Positions 25,035-36,065 of a stretch of 64,000 nucleotides of DNA are shown piece after piece. Numbering within the stretch: the stretch's first letter is position 1; the number at the start of each line of letters is the position of its first letter. The DNA comes from Gonocerus acuteangulatus (lineage: Eukaryota > Arthropoda > Insecta > Hemiptera > Coreidae): positions 151,112,577 to 151,176,576 of the forward strand of contig OX328123.1 in NCBI GenBank assembly GCA_946811695.1, read 5' to 3'. The notes under the pieces are model-generated. The model ran no database searches and was not told where the DNA came from. It worked only from the letters and a program-made list of their open reading frames with translations. Made by a program: the position numbers and the translations under genes.

Positions 25035-25490
25035 TCCTGCCATCCTTCTTGACCCATGAATTATTAGATTTTCTTTTAGCTACTAGGAAAAATATAAACA
25101 GCTCAGGTACAATTACTAATTCTTATTCCTCCCTAGCTGATTTCAAGGGAGCCAAAGATTTTTATTTTTTATTTTAAAGAAAAGAAAAACCAATCGTACT
25201 AATGTGCGAAAACCCTCTTATTGAGAGCATATTTTATTATTTTTCATTAAAATTGGTATGCCATATTTACATTAGAAACGTTAATTAATGTAAGGGAAAT
25301 AAGCGTTTTTCGACATACAAACGCCTTAAAAATTTTAGCCCACAAAATTTTCAAGACAAGCACAATCAATTTTTGAAATTACTAAAAATATTATTATTAT
25401 GATAACAAAAACAGTTTTTTTGAGTATCGGGTATTTAATGTGTGTTTTTGTTTTTTTTTCTCTTCTAAAAGTAAATTACATTTGTACATA
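23720..25490. other. Gene-free stretch with (TA)n
   Basis: (TA)n at 24967-25027 and a short one near 24461-24480. Two perfect short palindromes, GCAAGCGCTTGC near 24558 and AACCCCGCGGGGTT near 24616, lie together. No gene supported. Confidence 0.5.
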
Positions 25491-25770
25491 AGGTGGGTGG
25501 GCTATTTTCGCTAGCGATTAAACGAGTCGACCTGGAAGTGGGGGTACGCTAATTAACCCAAATTACTAATTTGCAAAATCGGCCGTGATTTTTGTTATAT
25601 TGCAAAGAAATTCGGTAAACGTCATGGGCTTGAAAAGGGAAACATATGTCATGCAAAAATAAACTAAATAGGTCCATCTGAAAGGGGACTTAACTCCGGA
25701 CCCAAATTACTAATTTTAATAAGAATAATAAATTCTGTAGTAACCAAAGTGAGAATATGTCATATGTACA
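25490..25770. repeat. 145-bp-type repeat, left block
   Basis: It contains about two units with ACTCCGGACCCAAATTACTA, CGGCCGTGATTTTTGTTAT and AAAAATAAACTAAATAGGTC. The same unit recurs in three or four copies at 27490-28040. The two blocks are separated by a palindromic element, a 47-bp satellite and a (TA)n. Confidence 0.75.
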
Positions 25771-25800
25771 TAAAAAGGGAGATGTGATTAAAAAATGACT

Positions 25801-25814
25801 TAAATCGTTAAAAG
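25801..25814. repeat. 14-bp target duplication (left)
   Basis: TAAATCGTTAAAAG here is repeated exactly at 26114-26127, just outside the palindromic unit. Confidence 0.75.
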
Positions 25815-26113
25815 CAGTCAGGGAGAAGTTGGGATTCGGTAGGAAAACATCTGCATTAAGGAAGTTTCAGCTACTCTTTGGTAGCCTTAGTCAGCAAATA
25901 TAGAGCTTTATGTTCACCATGGTCACTTAACTTTTAACTTGGATGTTTCTCCCGCCCCGGCACTCATCGCTGATGAAGGCTACCATAGAGCAGCCGAAAC
26001 GTCCTTAATACAGATTTGTACAAAAATCGTATTGATGTTTTCTAACCTAGTCCCAACTATTCCCCTAATGATTATCACTTCGACGGCTAACTATCTACAA
26101 CTAAAACTCATTA
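25815..26113. mobile_element. Palindromic hammerhead-like unit with 14-bp target duplication
   Basis: The left part (AAGTTGGGATTCGG … ACATCTGCATTAAGGAAG … GCTACTCTTTGGTAGCC) is the inverted, decayed counterpart of the right part (GGCTACCATAGAGCAGCC … TCCTTAATACAGAT … TAGTCCCAACT). Exact TAAATCGTTAAAAG copies flank it. It inserted 14 bp inside the left edge of the 47-bp satellite. No ORF of its own. Confidence 0.7.
25966..26006 (+). ncRNA. Hammerhead-like ribozyme motif
   Basis: CUGAUGA (25970-25976), extra A, stem II GGCU…AGCC, GAAA (25996-25999), the palindrome ACGU and cleavage-site C (26003). Stem I is barely paired, so this copy is probably inactive. A degenerate mirror copy lies at about 25850-25900 on the minus strand. 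Confidence 0.45.
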
Positions 26114-27107
26114 TAAATCGTTAAAAGTTGAGATTTACACTGTGTTATGTTCAAATGGAACAGATCGTTAAAAGTTGAGATTTACACTGTGTTATGTTCA
26201 AATGGAACAAATCGTTAAAAGTTGAGATTTACACTGTATTATGTTCAAATGGAACAAATCGTTAAAAGTTGAGATTTACACTGTATTATGTTCAAATGGA
26301 ACAAATCGTTAAAAGTTGAGATTTACACTGTATTATGTTCAAATGGAACAAATCGTTAAAAGTTGAGATTTACACTGTATTATATTCAAATGGAACAAAT
26401 CGTTAAAAGTTGAGATTTACACTGTATTATGTTCAAATGGAACAAATCGTTAAAAGTTGAGATTTACACTGTATTATGTTCAAATGGAACAAATCGTTAA
26501 AAGTTGAGATTTACACTGTATTATATTCAAATGGAACAAATCGTTAAAAGTTGAGATTTACACTGTATTATGTTCAAATGGAACAAATCGTTAAAAGTTG
26601 AGATTTACACTGTATTATGTTCAAATGGAACAAATCGTTAAAAGTTGAGATTTACACTGTATTATGTTCAAATGGAACAAATCGTTAAAAGTTGAGATTT
26701 ACACTGTATTATGTTCAAACGGAACAAATCGTTAAAAGTTGAGATTTACACTGTATTATGTTCAAACGGAACAAATCGTTAAAAGTTGAGATTTACACTG
26801 TAATATGTTCAAATGGAACAAATCGTTAAAAGTTGAGATTTACACTGTATTATGTTCAAATGGAACAAATCGTTAAAAGTTGAGATTTACACTGTATTAT
26901 GTTCAAATGGAACAAATCGTTAAAAGTTGAGATTTACACTGTATTATGTTCAAATGGAACAAATCGTTAAAAGTTGAGATTTACACTGTATTATGTTCAA
27001 ATGGAACAAATCGTTAAAAGTTGAGATTTACACTGTATTATGTTCAAACGGAACAAATCGTTAAAAGTTGAGATTTACACTGTATTATGTTCAAATGGAA
27101 CAAATCT
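26114..27107. repeat. 47-bp satellite, about 21 copies
   Basis: Units start every 47 bp (26117, 26164, 26211 …). They read AAATCGTTAAAAGTTGAG, ATTTACACTGTATTATG, TTCAAATGGAAC. Variation is almost confined to single positions (GTGTTATG in the first two, TATATTC and AAACGG in a few). Strong homogeneity suggests recent expansion. There are no conserved repeat/unique-spacer pairs, so it is not a CRISPR. Confidence 0.97.
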
Positions 27108-27408
27108 GTTAAATTTTACATGAAAACTCCTTTATTATTCGGTATCAATAAAAATAAAAGTGAAGTATTCTTGCATTTATTGAGTATTGTATTAATTTTA
27201 AAAAAAAAAGAAAAAAACAATTCAGTCACCCTGTTCATTACAAATATGTTAGAGCAAAACTGGTCATTTTGGTTTTAGCACTTTCCTCCGAAGGAAATTA
27301 GCTATTGAGGCTGCACTCATGACGGAATTTTTGAAAAATGTCTTCAAATCTTTATCGATTCTACCTAGTAGACCCCCGTTAAAATTTATATATATCTATA
27401 AGTATATA

Positions 27409-27412
<4 letters not shown>

Positions 27413-27472
<60 letters not shown>
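27413..27472. repeat. (TA)n microsatellite
   Basis: About 60 bp of TA dinucleotides preceded by interrupted TA. The 73-codon ORF across it is an artefact. Confidence 0.95.
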
Positions 27473-27476
<4 letters not shown>

Positions 27477-27489
27477 TGTTAACACGATA

Positions 27490-28040
27490 ACGGCCAGAGT
27501 TTTTGTTTTTTCGTCACGAAACGTGGTATATAGCGTTTAATTAGCAAACGATTGAGCAAGTTTGTTAACCACCATAATCGGTCCACCAGGAGGGGCGGGG
27601 GGGTTACCCCGGACCCAAAACACTAATTTGACCATGCCAGCCGTAGTTTTTGTTATATTTCAACGAAACGCGGTATTCGTTATGTTGATCTAAAGAGAGA
27701 AATACGTTGTAAAAATAAACTAAATCGGTTCCTTAGGAGGGGGGGGGGGGGTTACTCCGGACACACATTACCAATTTACCACTACCAGCCGTAATTTTTG
27801 TTACGTTTCAACGAAACTCGGTATTCGTGATGGTAATCAACAGAGAAAAATTGGTTGTAAAAATAAACTAAATCGGGTTATTTGGAGTGAGGGTTTTACT
27901 CCGGACCTAAAGTACTAATATACTCATACCGGTCGTAATTTCTGCTGTATTGTAACGAAACGCGATATACGTCTTGGGTATCTCATGAGAAAGAAGTATT
28001 GTAAAAATGAAGTAAATCGGTCCATTGGAAAGGAGGGTTT
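27490..28040. repeat. 145-bp-type tandem repeat, right block
   Basis: Successive units near 27490, 27601, 27746 and 27890 share TTACTCCGGACC, CCAGCCGTAATTTTTGTTA, AACGAAACGCGGTATTCGT and TAAAAATAAACTAAATCGG. Each ends in a G-rich run (GGAGGGGGGG). The units are diverged, so this is an older array than the 47-bp satellite next to it. Confidence 0.8.
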
Positions 28041-28050
28041 ACTTTAATCC

Positions 28051-28443
28051 TCCAATGCCCAAGGTCCCCTACAGGGGACCACTTTTTCACATTAGTTTAA
28101 AAGTTTTCCAAGAAGTTGGGGTCTAGGATTTTTACTTCCATGGTTAAAGAAGGAATTGATTTACTTTACTGAAAATTTATAACATTCCAGTGTTAGAGAT
28201 AACAACAATAATTGGATTTGAAGTTACTGCAACAATAAGAATAACAACCGGTTAGAATCTTCATTGGATTTAACATTGTTATGGCTAAAAAATGGTTAAG
28301 TTTTATACTTCTTTCTATATAAATCATTTATTGAACATTTTTTTTTATTAAATAAATTAAAATTTGAGAGAATTTGACTAAATCTCTGTTCTTAAGTATC
28401 CTTTGAATTCTGTGGTCCTCCTTGGGGGACCTTGGGCACTGGG
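28051..28443. mobile_element. MITE with CCCAGTGCCCAAGG ends
   Basis: The left end TCCAATGCCCAAGGTCCCC is the inverted counterpart of the right end GGGGGACCTTGGGCACTGGG. Both are followed inward by a short inverted GGGGACC / GGTCC motif. It is about 390 bp with no ORF. Ends starting CCC and the neighbouring transposase relic suggest piggyBac affinity, but no TTAA duplication is visible. Confidence 0.6.
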
Positions 28444-28639
28444 ACTACATCAATCTGATTTGTTTATTGGTGCCAATAAAATATCTACTTTCAAATATTA
28501 TTTGAAATAATTAACAATACACCACGAACAAATGCGATAGCGTCAATTTATCAAAACAATTATAATAATTAAAAGTTTTAAACGATATAAATAAAGAAGA
28601 AAAAAAAGTTGCTGTCAACAAAGAAAAAAAAATTATTCC

Positions 28640-29400
28640 TACTAAATCTAGAGTAACTAAAGGTAAAAAAAGGAAGGTAAATTTTCAAATAGAGCTGGGA
28701 AAGGAAATTCTACAGAAAGATTATTCAGAAATTGCAGTAACTTATCTTCAATTAGATGTTTTGAAGGATGTTCGGAGACGAAAGTATAAAACTCCAACTC
28801 ATACTCATATTCCAGAAATCATGAATTTAATGTTACTTTCAGCGAAAAAAAAAAGTATTCATTTACTTTTTACATTTACATTTACAGGTTACATGACGGC
28901 CAAAAATATAAGAATGTTCTGAGAGCATTTTCAATGTGACAGACATAAGACTTTGGTGTCTGAAAGTATAAGTCGAAACGGACTTTTCGAAATTCAAAAA
29001 TTCGTTTATCTTTCAGATAAACTAATTGTAAACTACTCGAAAATTGTTTTGGGAAGCTGAGGGGCTTTTTCGATGTAAGATTTTTTTTTTTTTTTTTAAC
29101 AAAATGTTGATTTTATAGGATTATCCCAGGAACTATAGATGAAAGCATGGTCCCCTACTATGAATGCTACAACTGTAAGCAGCATCTCCCCATAGCAAGC
29201 CCAAAAGGTTTGGATATAAAATTTTGTCTTGTGAACCTTGACAAGGCTACCTGCAACTTTTGAGCCTTATCAGGGCGGCTACAATGCCCTTCCAGAATAG
29301 TTACGGCTTGGTGGATCTGAAGTTCTTGAGTTTTCTTCCCGGTTACCCCAAGGTTTGGGGCCTTACAGCCTTAACGCGGACAATTGTTTTAGTAGTATAG
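28640..29400 (+). pseudogene. piggyBac-like transposase remnant
   Basis: Fragments in shifting frames recall piggyBac transposase. One is SRNGLFEIQKFVYLSDKL, like the SRNRF..I...L.F.dN block; the other is TIDESMVPYYECYNCKQHLP with IASPKGLDIKFCLVNL. The second matches the family's DE.M.p…kqY.P.KP…GfK.w.l block, whose Asp is catalytic. Stops, frameshifts and a T-run near 29083 destroy the reading frame. CCCAGTGCCC-type ends lie on both sides (28443 and 29690), but facing outward, so the element's true limits are unclear. Confidence 0.55.
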
Positions 29401-29689
29401 ACCTCTTTCAAGAATTAAATATACTAAACACTGGCTGCACCGAAACTATTCAAGAAAATCACATTGTAAGAATAGTAAAAAACAGTCAAGACTCATGAGT
29501 GAGTGCTGCAATACAGGGCTTTATTCGCTCTGTTATTTCGATTTTCACAGAATGAATAATTTTTTCTAAAACCAATATTTATCATAGGCAACTAATTGTG
29601 TACTTATGAATTTTACTTGCAGTAATATAAAGATTTGTTCATGAAATGTAGTGAATTTTTAAAAGACAACAGATTTTGATACTTGCACA

Positions 29690-29760
29690 CCCAGTGCCCA
29701 AGGCCCCTCTAGGGGACCATATGTTATTTTACATATTAACAGTTTTAGAACAAAAATGTC
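29690..29760 (+). mobile_element. Third CCCAGTGCCCAAGG-type end
   Basis: CCCAGTGCCCAAGGCCCCTC then GGGGACCA and a subterminal stretch resembling 28070-28110. It marks the left end of another copy; no matching right end was found before 30100. Confidence 0.5.
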
Positions 29761-30079
29761 TTAAAATTTCAACAAAAAAAATAGCCCGCCAGACGTAGGT
29801 TCCCAAAGCCGCCGCGAGGAGAGCTATCTCCCTCTAGGGGGACTTTATCCTGTCCCTGCGTCAGATCAAAAGACGGAAAATGAAGTTTTTGTGTATTTAT
29901 TAAGTAATACAGTATCTTGTATTAACATAACTCCGGAAGCAAATTATTTAAGTAATTAATAATTGAAAAGTTCTCATAAGAAATGTAAATGAGCAGAACT
30001 ATTCACGTTTTCATTTTATTTATATAGGTTATTTACAGCAAATTATTCAGTAATGTAGTCTACACTACAAAAATTCTGA

Positions 30080-30114
30080 GGAAAACTGCTTAGTTATGCA
30101 ACTCCTGCGTGACG
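30080..30114 (-). mobile_element. Second family A 5' end abutting copy 5 head-to-tail
   Basis: Immediately beyond the CTAAAA of copy 5 (minus strand) comes GGCCGTCACGCAGGAGTTGC then ATAACTAAG. This resembles the family start GTCCGACTCGCAGGAACTGC, ATCATCTTAG. It is a truncated second start in the same orientation. Confidence 0.4.
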
Positions 30115-30254
30115 GCCTTTTAGCGCGGTTACTCCCTATCTCCATAGGGAGAACCCGCTTATGAGGTTGACCTCACGACACAATCCGGAAGTGCCGACAA
30201 GAAACTTTCACGTTTCAGACCCTATAGATCATGAAAATATAGGTGCTTCAAATT

Positions 30255-30303
<49 letters not shown>

Positions 30304-31555
30304 ATGCTTGTCTGTTCGCGCTCTAGCAAGCTCAAAAATGGTCCGATTTTAACGAAATTTGGTATAAAGATCTGTCGTCTAACTTGAAAGGTCAAGTTCG
30401 TTAACCAGCAGAATCCACCCACTAGAAGATAGTGTTTGGGGCGAAATTCGCGCAGACAAATCGTAACGCTAACGTTTTTGAGTTCATATGCTTGCAGGTA
30501 CTACATTTATAGGTTTCTTAACATAAGAAAACGAATGAAACCATTTTTAAGACGATATCTGTTACCGTTCCTGAGAAAAGTGGAATCAATGTTTTTATAA
30601 GACATTATATTTTTGAGTACTTAGAATCGCGGGATTAAATTTAAATATTTTCTACAACTTTGAAATTAATCCCAACTAAGATGTTTAAATTTTGGTTATA
30701 TTTGGAGTTAACGAAGTATGCGAAAAAAATTATTTTATTAATAGACATGAAAAGTTTTCGGATCTTCATACATTTTTCGTAAATATTTCGATAACGGTTG
30801 GGAAATCGTGCTAAGTGGAAGGTGACCATTCGAATGCTTCCTAAATTCTCTACAAAAAAGGTTCTCAATATTCGATGGGGCAACGTCAATCAGAGATATA
30901 AGCGCTTAAAACTTAAAAAGTGTTCGTTTTGTTGTTTCGAAAGGGTTTTTCTCTTTGTTTATCACACTTTTTAATTGGTTGTTTCTTATTTTAAGTTGCA
31001 TTTATCAGTAAAATTAGTATAGTAGTAAAATAAGCTAAGAAACGGTGAAAGGTATTGGTAATAATAAGTTTGGAGTGGCTGTGGTAATCAAGATGGCTGT
31101 GGCTAATCATGATGACGTAGTTTGTTTTGAATTTTCCTGTCTATATAACCTTCCTCATAGCCTCTAACTGAGGCTATCGTTATTTCATATTTTATAGAAA
31201 GATTTAACCCACGACAGAATGAAATCTTATTCGCCATGAAGCACATATTTACAGTTGATTATAACAGTAAAACGAATTTGCTAGTAAAACAAGATACTTA
31301 AAATGACAACGAATTTTTACAACCAAAAATTCGAATTTCTGTATTGTTTAGAATAGAGCCTTCTTAGCAGTAGTCAAAGAGTAAGTACGTTTTCAGTGCA
31401 TAATTGTATTGACTTATACAGATTAAGAATTATCCGTTTCTGTGTAAGTTGGCTACTGTCAGTTTCCTGTGATTTGTAATGCTAATCAATTCCATTTCTT
31501 CGAGATGTACGTAACCGCGCTAAGATGACGCAGTTCCTGCGAATCGGACTTTTTT
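30115..31555 (-). mobile_element. Family A copy 5, nearly full length
   Basis: In minus orientation it starts at the GTCCGATTCGCAGGAACTGC end (31555) and passes TTAGCGCGG. It then contains (TA)n (30257-30291, next to TGTGTG) and ends in the terminal hairpin AGGGAGTAACC GCGCTAAAA at 30115. At about 1.44 kb it is the best reference copy. It encodes no Rep, helicase or endonuclease. Confidence 0.7.
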
Positions 31556-32120
31556 ATTCATATGGATTGATTCAATGGAATTCAAGAATGCAGCGTACAG
31601 AATTCATATTTTGAGATTTGAGGCTAGTTATGGAGCCCCTTTGTTATGGGCTTTTTGTGTAAAGTTCAATATTCGAAACTTTAAGTCAGTGAATATGAAG
31701 CGGGATAGCAACGAGATTTATTAAAACGAACTTTGTTTCAATCATCTGAGTTTAGATTAAGTCAGCTGTTCGGCATGAATGCTAATTGGCGGAACTGCAG
31801 CATACTCAACAACTTCGGAAACAACTAGCTGTTTTAATGAAAGATGAATATTTGAAAGAAAATTTAGTTATTAACAATTTAGTTTTATCGTTATTGTATA
31901 CATGCACAAATAAATACATTTCATAATGATATGAAAATAGTTAGCAGTCCAAGTGACAAGAAATCAATGTATTGTTGGGATTCGGCTAAGAGAAAAAACA
32001 GCCAGTGAATGAAGCAAACATCTTATTTGGACCTTTCGGCTGCACTTCGACAGCCTTCTTCACCGTAAAAATGCTAAGATGAGGGAGGAAGACCACTATA
32101 ACATTTAGGTGACCATATAA
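31556..32120. other. Gene-free stretch with degenerate Penelope-type end
   Basis: At about 31975-32065, the minus strand reads GTGAAGAAGGCTGTCGAAG, then GCAGCCGAAAGGTCC. This is a decayed version of the hammerhead-like motif. ATTGTTGGGATTCGG at about 31973 is the usual outer border of these units. Nothing else recognised. Confidence 0.4.
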
Positions 32121-32137
32121 AAGTCTTTCTCCCTAAT

Positions 32138-32323
32138 TTTTTTTTTTTTTTTTTTTTACGGCGCATCGACAAATCGTGGCCATTAGCGCCGACATCCAGA
32201 GTGCAGCCAGGAATTTTCTCAGCGAGCCTTGGGATGAGAAAATTTCTGGCGCCGGCGGGGATCGAACCCACCATCTCCCGCTTATGAATCCAGCACGCTA
32301 GCCACTAGACTACGGGAGACCCC
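32138..32323 (-). mobile_element. tRNA-derived SINE with poly(A) and 14-bp target duplication
   Basis: On the minus strand it begins GGGTCTCCCGTAGTCTAGTG (A-box-like) and continues with GGTGGGTTCGATCCCCGCC (B-box-like). The body contains GTCGGCGCTAATGGCC, and it ends GATGCGCCGT followed by an A-run of about 20. The flanking sequence TCTTTCTCCCTAAT occurs at 32124-32137 and 32324-32337. About 186 bp; intact and probably recent. The overlapping minus ORF at 32074-32274 is not a gene. Confidence 0.92.
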
Positions 32324-32339
32324 TCTTTCTCCCTAATCT

Positions 32340-33100
32340 ACCCATTTTGTAGCACATTGTGGTTGCAATCATGAGAGTATTTTTGAAAAATGTCTTCAAA
32401 TTTTCATCAATCCTACCAAGTAGACAACATAAATGACCCCCGTTTAAATATTGTTTTGTCCTGCCTGGCGGTCAATTCTTAAGAAGCGTATTCCTGGGAG
32501 GATAGGAGAAAAGCGATGAGGTGGTATTTAAATACAGGTAAGGAAGGTGAGTGTCGAATCAAAAGAGGGAGAGTGTTCTAGAAGGAGAGGCTCGGGAGAT
32601 GAAGGAACGGTCGAAGAAGGCTGTTTTAGAAGTGGGAGGATAGAGATCGGAGGGACGGGAACGAGTACCACGGGAATGGACAGAAGATTTAAACTGAAGG
32701 AGGTTGCAGATATAGGAAGGAGATTTGGAAGAGATTTGGCGATTCCCCACACAATAATAAAATATAAATGCATCATATATTTTATGTTTTCCTGTGGATT
32801 TGAAAACGAATATTTTTGTGATCCCAATTATTATTTTATTTCAACGAATTTTGTACAGAATGTTGTAAAAAGCATCAAATTTCATGCAGGGAGTAAATAT
32901 TAATTACAGAAAAAGCTTGCATAAAATTGGTTGAATATAACGGAAAATAAAAAAATATTAAATAACTTCGCATTTAACATAACCAATACGTGAAATCCCT
33001 TCCTAATATAATATCATAACCCTTCAGAAAGTAAGCAATAACCAATTTAAGTATAATAGGAATGGATACTAATGACCTAGGTAGTAGAAGCACTTCAATA
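32340..33100. other. Gene-free stretch
   Basis: Purine-rich DNA at 32530-32750 gives overlapping ORFs on both strands (99 and 118 codons) with no known domain. A protein-coding relic is possible but unsupported. Confidence 0.4.
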
Positions 33101-33105
33101 AAAAA

Positions 33106-34356
33106 AAGTCCGTCTCGCAGGACTGCATCATCTTAGCGCGGTTCCGTTCATATCCCTAGTCTAATTTGGAAAGATTAAAATAGAAGCAGTTATTATTTTG
33201 GTTCCACCAGTCTTTTTTTTTTTACTTAATTATTATAATGGCGTGTCAACCCTTAAGGTCACTAACGCCATTCCTGTGAGTAGTAAAGTCTTAAAAGGTC
33301 ATGATTTACAATCTTACCTGGAAGTGTATGCTACACTAGAAACGGACCCGCTAGTGACAAGGTCTTGGAATCTTGGAAATCTATATTTCTAACAATAAAT
33401 TGTTTTTGTTATTTTACTTAACCAGTTTTATTGTCAAATACATTATCCAACTATAAGCAATTAAAAAATAACAAGAAATAAAACAGACAAAAAGAACCAT
33501 TGGAATAAACGAAATCAATTAATTTAAAGATTTAAGCACTTTTTTCTCCGATTGACATCGCCTAATTAAAACTTTCTTCAGAACCTTTTTTGTAGAGCAT
33601 TTAGTAAGCTTCCGAATGGTAATCTTCCGTTTCACAAGATTGTCAACGGTTTTCGAGATACCAACGAAATTATACAAAGTTACCAAAACTTTTTTTGTCT
33701 GTTAATAAAATATTTTATTCTAACCCTTCCTTTACTCTAAACGTAACAAAAATTTCAACATATTAGTGTTGATGAAACTCGAACATGCAGAAAATGTTTC
33801 AACTGTATCCCATAATTCTAAGTACCAAAATCAAAGACAAAGAACCCTCCCTAGGAAGGGCGCTAGGCAGTTGAAAAGCTATATATCTTGGAAATCCATA
33901 TCTCTAACATTAAATTGTTTTTCTTATTTTTCTTAACCTGTTTTATTTTCAAATACATTATCCAACAATAAGCAATTAAAAAATAACAAGTAATAAAAAA
34001 CAGACAAAAAGAACAGTTCGAATAAGCGAAATCAATTACTTTAAAGTTTTAAGCTCTTATTTCTCCGATTGACATCGCCTAATCAAAACTTTCATTAGAA
34101 CCTTTTTTTTAGAGCATTTAATAAGCTTACTAATGGTATTCTTCCGTTTACCAAGATTCTCAACCTTTTTCGAGATATTAAGGAAAGTATACAAAGTTAC
34201 CAAAACTTTTTTTGGCGCGAATTTCGCCCCAAACGCCATCTTCCAGTGGGCGGATTCTGCTGGTTAACGAACTTGACCTTTTAAATTGGACGACGGATTT
34301 TTGTACCAAATTTCATCACAATCGGACCATTAGGGAAGCCAGAAATGAGCGAACAG

Positions 34357-34429
<73 letters not shown>

Positions 34430-34560
34430 CCACCGTTATTTTCGGTCTCTAGGGGTTCTGAAACGCGAAATTTTCTAGTCGGCACTTTCGGATTGTTTCA
34501 TTGTATCAACCTTATAAGCGGGGTTCCTCCCTATGGGGGAGGGAGGAACCGCGCTAAAAG
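33106..34560 (+). mobile_element. Family A copy 6 with internal 515-bp duplication and SINE-tail-like insert
   Basis: Start AAAGTCCGTCTCGCAGGACT, then TTAGCGCGGTTCC. The end is the hairpin GGTTCCTCCC … GGGAGGAACC GCGCTAAAAG at 34560. (TA)n at about 34360-34427. The segment from 33372 recurs from 33887 (offset 515 bp), a tandem duplication of the body. 33212-33260 (T-run, then GGCGTGTCAACCC, GGTCACTAACGCC) resembles a reversed SINE tail. Confidence 0.7.
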
Positions 34561-35125
34561 AAAAAAAAATAGGAATGGAAAAATAAAATGGTTTGTTTTC
34601 GTTAAGAAAAAAAGTGCAAGAATAAGCCTTGTTTTCCTCCGGTTATAGGCCTTCGAAGGAACCTCTTTTCTGGTAACAATAAAAGTAGTATTGATAATAA
34701 AACATGGAATAATAAATTCCTATAACCATGTTGGACAAAATAAATAAATAAATTAAGTTAATATTTTATTTTACAAATATTAGACAAAATCCATGACACA
34801 ATATGTACAACTTCGAAAATAATATATACAGATCTGTTGATCATAACGCCGAATTGTGATGTAAATGTGATTGAAGTCTATGCAATTTTTTTATGTTTTA
34901 TGAAGAAAAATCGGCGGAGAAAAATAGGCGTAGGAATATCAATAATTTAAGGTGTAGACTTCCGACAAAGAATATGTCTAAATCGTAAATCTATTCAGGG
35001 GACATAAGACGCGTCTAAGCTAGTAAAATTCTTTTAGTAAATTGATATTTACGAGGCCAATCTAACATTAATTTCCTTATTTTTGATGAGATATAATGAA
35101 TTTCCAAATAAGTCGTTTTTGCTGT
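34561..35125. other. Gene-free stretch
   Basis: AT-rich; no ORF or repeat end supported. Confidence 0.4.
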
Positions 35126-35687
35126 ATGGAAAAAAGTCCGACTCGCAGAAAATGTTATAATTTAGGTTAGACCTTTCATGAAATAATTTATAACCTCAAA
35201 TAGGTCCGCCTAGACCCTATCCTCTACCTGACAGAAAAAGGGTCAGGCAGCACCCTTCATCCACTCCTAGAGGTACTAATCTTACTGTTCAATGATTTGA
35301 AAAATATCAACATTTTTACATTTTCTTGTACTCTTCTACTATAGTACTAATTCTACAAATAATTCCAAAAAAAAAAAACAACCAATTAAAAAGTGGGCCA
35401 AACAACTAAAAAAAACCGTTTAAAAGAACAAAACAAACACATTTGAAGTTTTAAGCACTTATTTCTCCGATTGACATCGCCTAATCGAAAATTGCTTCAG
35501 AAACTTTTTTTAGAGCATTTAGTAAGCTTTTGAATGGTTACCTTCTGCATACCAAGATTCCCAAACGTTTTCGTTATATTAAGGAAGATATACGAAGTTC
35601 CCAAAACTTTTCACGTCTAAAAATAAAATATGTTATTCTAATCCTTCCTTAACTCCGAAAGTAACCAAAATTAAAACATCTTTGTAT

Positions 35688-36065
35688 ATATGCATTTCAA
35701 ATATACAGAAAATATTGTACTTTAAATAAATCCCATGATTCCAAGTAACCAAACCAAAAACTTGATTCAACAAATATGTTTCAACTTTTCTTGAAAACGG
35801 CTAAAGCTATCGCCTTAAAAATGGTTTCATTCGTTTTTATAGGCGAACAAACCTAGAAAACGAGTACTTGCAAACATATGAAATAGGCATAACGATTTTT
35901 TGCGCGCAAATTACGCTCCAAAAACCATGTTCCGGTGGACGGATTCAGCTAGTTAACGAACTTGACCTTTCAAATAAGACGAAAGATTTTTGTACCAAAT
36001 TTCATCAAAATCGGACCATTATTAAGGCCAGGAATGAGCGAACAGACAAATATATATACATATAT
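35688..36065. repeat. 378-bp direct repeat flanking the LINE fragment (left)
   Basis: I compared this with 36952-37329 base by base and saw no difference. The offset is 1264 bp throughout. It begins TGCATTTCAAATATACAG just after TA repeats and ends AACAGACAAATATATATAC. Confidence 0.9.

Noticed and set aside
26114..27107. CRISPR-like array
   Set aside because: The whole 47-bp unit repeats without unique spacers, in a eukaryotic transposon-rich setting; likewise the arrays at 14.3-15.7 kb and 61.5-61.8 kb.
32250..32323. Functional tRNA gene
   Set aside because: A- and B-box-like sequences are present, but no consistent cloverleaf was found and the element has SINE body, poly(A) and target duplication.
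32528..32903. Overlapping 99- and 118-codon ORFs
   Set aside because: Purine-rich strand bias opens frames on both strands; no domain recognised.
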